DNA of 8,652 bases. Source: Caldifarciminota bacterium (lineage in GTDB: Bacteria > Hydrothermota > Hydrothermia > LBFQ01 > DSFT01). This document shows positions 1 through 5,607 of this stretch, one piece after another (positions within the stretch are counted from its first letter, which is position 1; the number at the start of each line of letters is the position of its first letter). The notes under the pieces are model-generated. The model was given only the letters and a program-made list of their open reading frames with translations. It had not been told where the DNA came from and made no database searches. The stretch is from the NCBI GenBank assembly GCA_015494735.1, contig WGAQ01000007.1, positions 1 through 8,652 of the forward strand. Direction: 5' to 3'. The translations under genes were made by a program, and so were the position numbers.

Positions 1-392
1 TCATCAACGGGCAGATGGAAGTGGATGAGGTCAGGGATGCATGGAACGAGACCTTCAGGGAATTGTTCGGCTTCTATCCTCCCGACGATTCGGAGGGAAT
101 CCTTCAGGATATCCACTGGTACAGCGGTAGCATGGGATATTTCCCCACATATGCTCTGGGCAATCTCATCTCCGCCCAGATTTACTTCCGGATGAGGGAG
201 GAACTGGGTGATATCCAGGAGCTTATCCTGAATAAGAGGTTCGGCGATATCCTGGGATATCTGCGGGACAGGATACACAGGCATGGCTCCCTTTACATGC
301 CCATGGATATAGTGAAGATGTCTACGGGTAAGGAACTGGGATACAGTGATTTCGTGAAATACATCGAGGAGAAGATTTCCACACTCGTTTGA
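1..392 (+). CDS. M32 family metallocarboxypeptidase, C-terminal fragment (5' end outside window)
   Basis: This is the last ~130 residues of a thermostable carboxypeptidase of peptidase family M32 (Taq/Pfu carboxypeptidase type), a zinc enzyme that removes C-terminal amino acids in the cytoplasm. The open frame runs in from the window edge: codons from base 3 read I-N-G-Q before the ATG at 15, so that ATG is internal. Seen here is the conserved block around QDIHWYSGSMGYFPTYALGN, followed by an A-Q pair, which is typical of the family's C-terminal third. The zinc-binding HEXXH motif lies upstream of the window. The ending 'GKELGYSDFVKYIEEK' also fits the family's C-terminus, so the 3' end looks complete. 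The gene converges on the exonuclease gene, with 13 bp between stop codons occupied by a hairpin. Family assignment is confident; substrate range cannot be judged. Confidence 0.9.
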   Translation, partial: INGQMEVDEVRDAWNETFRELFGFYPPDDSEGILQDIHWYSGSMGYFPTYALGNLISAQIYFRMREELGDIQELILNKRFGDILGYLRDRIHRHGSLYMPMDIVKMSTGKELGYSDFVKYIEEKISTLV

Positions 393-407
393 GGGGCCGT
401 GCCCCTC
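391..407. terminator. Hairpin between convergent stop codons
   Basis: A perfect 7-bp inverted repeat, GAGGGGC-CGT-GCCCCTC, fills the space between the M32 stop (390-392) and the exonuclease stop (406-408) and overlaps bases of both. Being symmetric it forms on either transcript, so it probably serves both genes as a 3' end or stability hairpin. Neither strand has a T-run after the stem (ACCTTA on +, AAACGA on -), so it is not a classic intrinsic terminator. Confidence 0.5.
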
Positions 408-1143
408 ACCTTATCCGCTCTATGTTTATGATTCGCGATGCGTGAAGGCGAAAATCCCTCCCGAGATATGTGTTCCTGAACAGGACCCTGTCCGTATCCA
501 TTACAACCGGAAACCCCACGTGCTCCGAAATCCTGAATCGGGACCTGTAGAGGAAGTGGCTCAGGAATCCCATATTGGTGTTCTCGGCCAGTATGGATAA
601 TTTCGGGTGCTCTGCAGGTCTCCTGATTGCCGATATTACTGCCTGAATCCCGTGCTTTCTTGCCACTTCCCTGATTATCTTCAGGGTTATTTTGGTGTCG
701 GGCAGTGCCCTGTGGAGGCGGCCCGGTGAAATGGATAGGCTCCTGGCCATGTGGTACAGGGATTTCCTTCGGGGTATCTGTTCCAGGTCCTTGAGGTCTA
801 TGTATCCCGGGAATATGGTCAGGTTATTCGTGCGGGCCAGTTCCATATTCAACAGTTTGAGGTCGAAGTCCCCGATTCTGTAGCCTATGACTATCCTGTT
901 CGACAGGAGTCGTCTGATTTCACCCGCCACGGATTCGAAGGGGGGAGCATCCACCAGTTCCTTCTCGGATATGCCGTGGATGGAATACGATTTCCTGTCG
1001 ATAGGAACTTCGGGTCTGACCAGCGTGGAGAAACGGGCTCTTTCGCTCAGATTTTCCCCCGTGACTATTATGGCTATTTCCACTATGCGGGCCCTGTATG
1101 GATTGGAATGGGTGGCTTCTATATCCAGGAAGGCAAATTCCAT
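406..1143 (-). CDS. DEDDh-type (DnaQ-like) 3'-5' exonuclease with C-terminal extension
   Basis: A 245-residue protein whose first ~165 residues form a DnaQ-fold RNase T/exonuclease domain. The three Exo motifs are visible: FLDIEAT with D7 and E9 (Exo I), GDFDLKLLN with D94 (Exo II), and HRALPD with H144 and D149 (Exo III, DEDDh). All five metal or catalytic positions are present, so it should be active on DNA or RNA 3' ends. It could be a proofreading-like subunit or a stand-alone nuclease; no polymerase gene is nearby. Residues ~175-245 are an extra domain, β-rich by eye, ending 'FRLHASRIINIERIR'. It resembles the C-terminal half of a WYL-type domain only loosely. No signal peptide or membrane segment is seen. 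The start has no Shine-Dalgarno sequence, but TAAAAT lies 10 nt upstream. Confidence 0.85.
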   Translation of the reverse strand: MEFAFLDIEATHSNPYRARIVEIAIIVTGENLSERARFSTLVRPEVPIDRKSYSIHGISEKELVDAPPFESVAGEIRRLLSNRIVIGYRIGDFDLKLLNMELARTNNLTIFPGYIDLKDLEQIPRRKSLYHMARSLSISPGRLHRALPDTKITLKIIREVARKHGIQAVISAIRRPAEHPKLSILAENTNMGFLSHFLYRSRFRISEHVGFPVVMDTDRVLFRNTYLGRDFRLHASRIINIERIR

Positions 1144-1153
1144 GGGCGGGGAA

Positions 1154-1162
1154 ATTTTAAAA
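1154..1162 (-). promoter_or_regulatory. -10-like element of the exonuclease gene
   Basis: On the minus strand TTTTAAAAT ends 10 nt before the exonuclease ATG (1143). The hexamer TAAAAT matches the bacterial -10 consensus at 5 of 6 positions. At this distance transcription would start about 3-5 nt before the ATG, leaving almost no leader. Its first four Ts are also the T-run of the preceding terminator. Confidence 0.5.
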
Positions 1163-1181
1163 CGGCGGGAGAAATCCCGCC
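1159..1181 (-). terminator. Intrinsic terminator of the propeller protein gene
   Basis: Read on the minus strand, GGCGGGA-TTTC-TCCCGCC forms a 7-bp GC-rich stem with a 4-nt loop (1181-1164), followed by GTTTT. It starts 7 nt after the TAA stop (1189-1191) of the large upstream gene and fits a compact rho-independent terminator. The short T-run lowers confidence in full termination. Confidence 0.6.
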
Positions 1182-1188
1182 CGGTGGA

Positions 1189-3726
1189 TTACCTTATGAA
1201 CACCTTTTCGGTCCTTCCGGGGATGTGGACGATGAATATCCCGGACCTTTCGAGTGCAGCCCTTTCACCCCTTCCCTTCTCCACGAGTCTGCCGGTGATG
1301 TCGTATATGGAGTAGGGGGTTTCCTTCGAGAAGAGGATATAACGACCATTCACCCTTATGTCCACCGGATTCTCCACCACCACTGGACCGGTCTCCGGGC
1401 TGGACAGGGGAGTGAGGGCAGCGCTTACCCAGATTCCCCTTCCGTGGGTTGCTGCAAAGAGCAGTGTATCCGTGGCGTCCGTGTACAGTTGCAAATCGTA
1501 TATGACAGCAGATGGCAATCCCAGACCATACACGCTCCATGAGGTACCCGAAGGATTGCCGGGGTCGAATCTGGTATAGTAAACGCCTCTGTCAGTACCG
1601 ATGTATATTATGGTGTCCTGCGTCGCGGGGTCGGAGGCGAAGAAAACCTCTATGGTCCAGCAGTTGTATCCCGCTGGCAGATTCCCCGATATATCGATCC
1701 ATGTGTTCCCCGCGTCGCTGGTGTACAGGATCCTGGGCCATATACTCGGATATCCCCATTCATCCCCTATGCAGATGAAAGCCTCCTTACCATTCGTCGG
1801 AGCCACCTGAATATCCGGTATCGATGGAGGATATGCGTATGCAGACCAGTCGGGGGAGATGTCGTACCAGCTCAATCCACCGTCGGGGGTAAATCCGACG
1901 AATCCGTCGTTGGAGCCGGTGTATATGGTGTCGGGACTCGAGGTTATTCCCACGGACAGGAGGTAAACACCTTCTAAACCGCTACTGGCGACCAGGGAAT
2001 CGCTTATGGCTGTCCATGTGGCTCCTGCATCGGAAGACCTGTAAAGCCTGACAGTACCTGCATAGAGATACCCATTGATGGTGTCGTAGAGAAGGGGAGC
2101 GGTGGTCCATGCTGCTGCCTCACAGTCGGTCCTCCATCCGAATGTCCTGCACCATCCTCCCGTATTGCTTCCCACGTCGCTGTCCTCGAGGCTGTTGGAG
2201 GGTTCCGGATATCCTGAGGTGAGTCTCCTTCTGCTCACGTAGAGCATCATAACGTAGGAAGTGAAGAAAGTGTCGGGAACGGATGTACCTCCCTGCGTGA
2301 GCCAGGTGTTGGCTCCTCCATCTCCGCCATCCACTTCGACCCAGTACGTGCCATTGTACATGATGGGAGTTCCGTTGTCCTGTGTACCTCCCAGAACGAG
2401 GGAATTGTCGACCGGATTGACGGATACGGTGTAGAACTGCGTTATTCCCAGACCCTGATTCTTGTTTACCCAGGTATCACCTCCATCGTAACTCACCCAT
2501 ATCCCGCCATCGCTGGCGACCCACAGAGTGTCCCCCGATGGGGAAAATGCCAGGTCGTGGATATCGGGGTGGATGACCGAACCGGCTATCTCATCCCAGG
2601 TGCTTCCGCCATCGGTGCTCCTTATGAGACCGTAGGAGCAGGAACTTCCGTAATCGTGGACTCCTCCAGCGTAAACGGTGTTCTCGTCCAGAGGGTGCAC
2701 CTCTATGGCCTGGTCGTACCATCCCTGTCCGCACAGGTATTCGGGAACATTGCTGGTTATATCGGTCCAGGTCTGTCCTCCATCGGTGGATTTGTAGAAG
2801 GCGTACAGATTTCCGTACAAATCGGAAAAGGAAATGTACATCACATCCGGATTGCTGGGAGCGATTGCAATCTGCCCCCTCACGAATCCATTGAATCCAT
2901 CATAGGGGAATGCGTTTATCCTCGTCCAGTTGAAACCGCCATCGTAGGACACGTAAACACCCCCGCTGTCCGCATCTCCTACTGTGGACAGAGTGAACAT
3001 GGTATCCGGGGCATCCGGTCTGTAAACGAGATCCGTCATGTTGTCGTAGGCACCGCTTCCGAGGGGAACGTCGAAGCTGGCTGAACTCCAGGTCTGACCC
3101 CCATCGGTCGAGATTCGTATCCCCATGTTGGTGGCCAGGATGATTCTGTTCGTGTCGTTGGGATGGATCACTATGCGGCTTATATAAACACCGACATCCT
3201 CCACCCCTGCCAGTTTTACCCATGTGTTGCCGGCATCCGTGGATTTGAACAGTCCGTCCCCGATAAAGCAGTCTCCGCAGTAGTGCATCTCCCCCGTTCC
3301 ATAGAAGATAACGGCCGTATCGTATGGATTCATCGCGAGGGCACCGGAGGTGAGGGCCGGAAGGTTATCCCCTATCTGGAACCATGTGGTTCCTCCATCA
3401 GTTGTCTTCCACACGCCTCCCCCTGCTGCTGCTATATATACCACATTGGGATTCAGGGGGTTGACCAGTATATAACTGACCCTTCCGGAGGCCTTACCGT
3501 CGGACCAGTCGAGGGAGTCTATCAGTTCCGGACCCAGAAAGGACCATGTGGTCACAGCAGGTCTGGCAGATGAGTACACGCTTCCCACGGGGGCCCTGTT
3601 CCTCGGCCGTATCTTCTTCTCGTCGGGGATGACCAGTTTCCTGGGAGTCTCCTCCTTTTCTATAACTCTTTCGTTTTCAACTGGATAGTAATATGACCAT
3701 CCCCACGTAAGTATGGATAAAACCAT
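1189..3726 (-). CDS. Secreted Asp-box (BNR/sortilin-type) β-propeller protein with T9SS-like C-terminal sorting domain
   Basis: An 845-residue exported protein made mainly of Asp-box repeats, (S/T)-x-D-(G/A)-G-x-(T/S/N)-W. Ten copies are visible, with their Trp at residues 115, 169, 213, 267, 320, 377, 419, 571, 620 and 676. This is the pattern of sortilin/Vps10-like and GH74-like multi-blade propellers; the end of the fold is marked by 'ATHGRGIW' (~759-766). No glycosidase active site could be assigned, so a binding or structural role is equally possible. Residues ~781-845 look like a type A T9SS sorting domain, with 'IYDITGRLV' and a final 'KVFIR'. Cysteines 150/153 (CGDC), 332/363 and 526/535 could form disulfides outside the cell. 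The N-terminus is a short hydrophobic stretch without a charged n-region; the in-frame stop two codons before the ATG excludes an upstream start. It forms its own transcription unit, with a promoter and a terminator. Confidence 0.88.
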   Translation of the reverse strand: MVLSILTWGWSYYYPVENERVIEKEETPRKLVIPDEKKIRPRNRAPVGSVYSSARPAVTTWSFLGPELIDSLDWSDGKASGRVSYILVNPLNPNVVYIAAAGGGVWKTTDGGTTWFQIGDNLPALTSGALAMNPYDTAVIFYGTGEMHYCGDCFIGDGLFKSTDAGNTWVKLAGVEDVGVYISRIVIHPNDTNRIILATNMGIRISTDGGQTWSSASFDVPLGSGAYDNMTDLVYRPDAPDTMFTLSTVGDADSGGVYVSYDGGFNWTRINAFPYDGFNGFVRGQIAIAPSNPDVMYISFSDLYGNLYAFYKSTDGGQTWTDITSNVPEYLCGQGWYDQAIEVHPLDENTVYAGGVHDYGSSCSYGLIRSTDGGSTWDEIAGSVIHPDIHDLAFSPSGDTLWVASDGGIWVSYDGGDTWVNKNQGLGITQFYTVSVNPVDNSLVLGGTQDNGTPIMYNGTYWVEVDGGDGGANTWLTQGGTSVPDTFFTSYVMMLYVSRRRLTSGYPEPSNSLEDSDVGSNTGGWCRTFGWRTDCEAAAWTTAPLLYDTINGYLYAGTVRLYRSSDAGATWTAISDSLVASSGLEGVYLLSVGITSSPDTIYTGSNDGFVGFTPDGGLSWYDISPDWSAYAYPPSIPDIQVAPTNGKEAFICIGDEWGYPSIWPRILYTSDAGNTWIDISGNLPAGYNCWTIEVFFASDPATQDTIIYIGTDRGVYYTRFDPGNPSGTSWSVYGLGLPSAVIYDLQLYTDATDTLLFAATHGRGIWVSAALTPLSSPETGPVVVENPVDIRVNGRYILFSKETPYSIYDITGRLVEKGRGERAALERSGIFIVHIPGRTEKVFIR

Positions 3727-3732
3727 TCGTTA

Positions 3733-3762
3733 ATTTTAAGGTATTTTCATGACTTTTATCAA
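3733..3762 (-). promoter_or_regulatory. σ70-type promoter for the propeller gene (leaderless)
   Basis: On the minus strand a -35-like TTGATA (3762-3757) and a -10-like TAAAAT (3738-3733) are separated by 18 nt; each matches the consensus at 5 of 6 positions. Only 6 nt (TAACGA) separate the -10 from the ATG, so the predicted transcript starts at or next to the A of the start codon. There is no Shine-Dalgarno sequence. This is the best-formed promoter in the window. Confidence 0.6.
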
Positions 3763-3790
3763 TACCGCAATGCTAAACGTGTATGAAAAT
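3743..3790. repeat. Spaced 8-bp inverted repeat around the propeller promoter
   Basis: ATTTTCAT (3743-3750) and its exact complement ATGAAAAT (3783-3790) lie 40 bp apart centre to centre. The proximal copy is inside the -35/-10 spacer and the distal copy upstream of the -35. Position and helical phasing (about four turns) would suit a paired repressor site. The local sequence is AT-rich, so chance is possible. Confidence 0.3.
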
Positions 3791-4133
3791 CATAACATTT
3801 CGTTAGGAGCGCAATATGACCTGTTAAAAACTGTGGTAATTAAACGCTGAAATATCCGGGTGGGAGAATGCTGGAAATCGGGGCCGTGGAGGTGGCAGAA
3901 CTCAGGAGAACCAGATTATGAGCCCTCCGGATAATCCGAATCTCCATCCGCCTTTAGCAATGCCCCCTGCACAGTCCTTTCATTCGATAACCGCCCGGAG
4001 GCAGGGTTTCGATTGCCGGTAAACGGATACTGAAATTGTCGGGAATCGGGGTGATGGGGGAAAGCCCTGCAGGAAATGGATAATCACACGCAGGAGAATA
4101 TATGTGCACTCATGAAGCGGTTTGTTATTCCTT

Positions 4134-4139
4134 TAACAT
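4134..4139 (+). promoter_or_regulatory. Possible -10 element of the kdsD-like gene
   Basis: TAACAT lies 11 nt before the chosen ATG at 4151 and matches the -10 consensus at 4 of 6 positions. No clear -35 is seen. This would give a very short leader. A weaker alternative, TATATG at about 4100-4105, would instead place a leaderless start at ATG 4112. Confidence 0.3.
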
Positions 4140-4150
4140 TTTGGGGCTCG

Positions 4151-5116
4151 ATGGACGATAAAATCATCGAAAGTGCCCTGCGAACCATCAGGATAGAGAA
4201 GGAAGGTCTGGATAATCTGGAAAAGTCCATCGATGACCAGTTCGTGAAGGCGGTGAAGACCATATACGATTCAAAGGGAAAGGTCATAGTGACAGGCATC
4301 GGCAAATCCGGACATGTGGCCCACAAGATTGCCTCCACCCTTTCCAGCACCGGGACACCCGCCGTGTACCTCCATCCCGCGGATGCCCTTCATGGAGACC
4401 TGGGCATCATTTCACAGGACGATGTGGTCATAGCCATTTCCAACAGCGGTGAGACATCGGAGATACTATCCCTCATTCCCTATGTGAAGTTCGTCGGGGT
4501 TCCCCTCATCGCCATTACCGGGAATGAGCGCTCCACCCTTGCCCGCAAGAGCGATATACTGCTTCTGGTCAGGGTAGAAAGGGAGGCTTGTCCACTGAAC
4601 CTTGCCCCCACGGCTTCTACAACTGCCACGCTGGTTCTGGGAGATGCCCTTGCAATCGCCCTCCTCGAATTGAGGGGCTTTACCAAGGAGAAGTTCGCCC
4701 GTCTCCATCCGGGTGGTCTGCTGGGCAGGAAGTTGAAACTGGTAAAGGAGATAATGCACACGGGGGACAGGGTCCCCAGGGTGAGCGTGAATGCATCCAT
4801 GAGGGAAGCCATTCTGGAAATGACCAGTAAGGGCTTCGGGGCCACCACGGTTGTGGACGAAGGAGGGCGAATCGTGGGGATTATAACGGATGGGGATTTG
4901 AGGCGTTATATAGAGAGGGGAAACGACCTGAACAACGGCAGGGTCGAGGATGCCATGACACGCAATCCCAAGGTTATTTCCCCTGATTCTCTGGTGGGAG
5001 AGGCTCTGAGCATGATGGAGAAGTACAAGATTATGGTCCTGCCTGTGGTGGATGAGGAGGGACGGCCCGTCGGAATCATCCATCTTCACGATATACTGGG
5101 AAGTGGCATCATCTAA
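4151..5116 (+). CDS. kdsD: Arabinose-5-phosphate isomerase (KdsD/KpsF/GutQ family): SIS domain plus CBS pair
   Basis: This enzyme interconverts D-ribulose 5-phosphate and D-arabinose 5-phosphate, the first step towards Kdo for lipopolysaccharide or capsule. From ATG 4151 the protein has 321 residues, close to E. coli GutQ (321) and KdsD (328). An SIS sugar-phosphate isomerase domain covers ~30-180 (GIGKSGH, SNSGETSE). Two CBS domains follow (~200-260 and ~265-321). K52, E104, E145 and H186 have exactly the spacing of E. coli KdsD catalytic residues K59, E111, E152 and H193 as I recall them, so catalysis is likely intact. In-frame ATGs at 4076 and 4112 would add 25 or 13 residues (including 'KRFVIPLTFWGS') not expected in this family, so 4151 is preferred. 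No other Kdo gene is adjacent. Paralogues (kpsF, gutQ) cannot be told apart by sequence alone. Confidence 0.85.
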   Translation: MDDKIIESALRTIRIEKEGLDNLEKSIDDQFVKAVKTIYDSKGKVIVTGIGKSGHVAHKIASTLSSTGTPAVYLHPADALHGDLGIISQDDVVIAISNSGETSEILSLIPYVKFVGVPLIAITGNERSTLARKSDILLLVRVEREACPLNLAPTASTTATLVLGDALAIALLELRGFTKEKFARLHPGGLLGRKLKLVKEIMHTGDRVPRVSVNASMREAILEMTSKGFGATTVVDEGGRIVGIITDGDLRRYIERGNDLNNGRVEDAMTRNPKVISPDSLVGEALSMMEKYKIMVLPVVDEEGRPVGIIHLHDILGSGII

Positions 5117-5565
5117 TACTCTATGGGGTCATCCCTGTGGGGTTTCCACACGTAGTTGAAGAATTTTCTCTCGTCCTTCAGGTACTCCTCGGGTGTGGCT
5201 TCTATGATTTTCCGTGCCCATTCCTCTATGCGCTTTCCCACCTCCTCCCCGAACTTTCCGAATACGGCTCTGCGATAGTCTTCGGGAGTCTCCACCTTTC
5301 CGCCCACGAATGGCCATCCATCCTTCGCAGCCAGTTGAAATGTGCGGAATGTTTCCCAGTCCAGTTTTTCGTACAGCTCCCTCTTCTCCGGTTTCTCCCT
5401 CTCCTTCTCTATGCCCCTGCGGTATCTCGACAGATTTTTGAATATGGCGTATTTGAGCGCTTCTGCAATGCCAATCGCCTCGGATAGATTTTCATCGTAT
5501 CCCAGTTTCATGGCCCTGAACTTCTGAAGTGCTGCCATCTTGGGAAACCTGTTGACCTTTGGCAT
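5113..5565 (-). CDS. Hypothetical soluble protein, 150 aa
   Basis: I do not recognise this protein. It is a charged, probably mostly helical cytoplasmic protein with no signal peptide or membrane segment. A basic N-terminus (MPKVNRFPK) is followed by a helix-like stretch around 'SEAIGIAEALKYAIFKN', a Lys/Glu-rich linker (~52-68), an aromatic-rich segment (DWETFRTFQLAAKDGWPF, ~69-86) and a C-terminal part with 'GKRIEEWARKIIEATPEEYL'. Ordinary codon use and a start with TATAAT 5 nt upstream support a real gene. It converges on kdsD: its TAG and the kdsD TAA share bases 5114-5115. It is transcribed divergently from the potassium channel gene. No Cys residues and no obvious catalytic motif are seen. 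Confidence 0.75.
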   Translation of the reverse strand: MPKVNRFPKMAALQKFRAMKLGYDENLSEAIGIAEALKYAIFKNLSRYRRGIEKEREKPEKRELYEKLDWETFRTFQLAAKDGWPFVGGKVETPEDYRRAVFGKFGEEVGKRIEEWARKIIEATPEEYLKDERKFFNYVWKPHRDDPIEY

Positions 5566-5570
5566 GTCAA

Positions 5571-5576
5571 ATTATA
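5571..5576 (-). promoter_or_regulatory. -10 element of the 150-aa hypothetical gene
   Basis: On the minus strand this is TATAAT, a perfect -10 consensus, 5 nt (TTGAC) before the ATG at 5565. This implies a leaderless transcript; there is no Shine-Dalgarno sequence. Its -35 region would overlap the divergent promoter at 5593-5598. Confidence 0.55.
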
Positions 5577-5592
5577 AAGGGTGATTCTGGTT

Positions 5593-5598
5593 TAAAAT
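5593..5598 (+). promoter_or_regulatory. -10 element of the potassium channel operon
   Basis: TAAAAT (within TTTAAAAT) ends 9 nt before the ATG at 5608 and matches the -10 consensus at 5 of 6 positions. There is no Shine-Dalgarno sequence in the 9-nt gap (TCTGCCCGA). Only 16 bp separate it from the opposing TATAAT. Confidence 0.5.
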
Positions 5599-5607
5599 TC
5601 TGCCCGA

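Larger units (their letters stand above)
3727..4150. other. 424-bp divergent intergenic region
   Basis: The only long gene-free stretch. Bases 3727-3860 are AT-rich and hold the propeller promoter and inverted repeat. Bases 3861-4075 have a GC content like coding DNA but carry no convincing gene. A 17-codon ORF at 3868-3921 (MLEIGAVEVAELRRTRL) follows GGGAGA and could be a leader peptide, without other support. CCTCCGG (3924-3930) can pair with CCGGAGG (3995-4001). GCAGGG (4001-4006) can pair with CCCTGC at either 3965-3970 or 4065-4070. I recognise no known riboswitch or structured RNA. Bases 4076-4150 extend the kdsD frame but probably are not translated. Confidence 0.5.

Noticed and set aside
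751..1542. 263-codon open frame on the plus strand
   Set aside because: It spans, antisense, the exonuclease start, the terminator and the end of the propeller gene. Its translation shows no family motifs, while both minus-strand genes do.
2557..3084. 175-codon open frame on the plus strand inside the propeller gene
   Set aside because: Antisense of the Asp-box repeats; the low-complexity Gly/Val/Ser content comes from the repetitive gene on the other strand.
1300..3500. DNA-level repeats in the propeller gene suggesting a tandem or CRISPR-like array
   Set aside because: The repeats are diverged, irregularly spaced, in frame and explained by Asp-box motifs in the protein.
3840..3947. 35-codon minus-strand ORF in the intergenic region (starts MEIRIIRRAHN)
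   Set aside because: No Shine-Dalgarno sequence, no -10 at the leaderless distance and no recognisable motif; within chance expectation.
4466..5089. 207-codon open frame on the minus strand
   Set aside because: A shadow of the SIS-CBS gene, whose catalytic residues and domains are intact on the plus strand.
5130..5160. TGTGG/CCACA pairing near the end of the 150-aa gene as a terminator
   Set aside because: Only 5 bp, inside the coding sequence, without a T-run.
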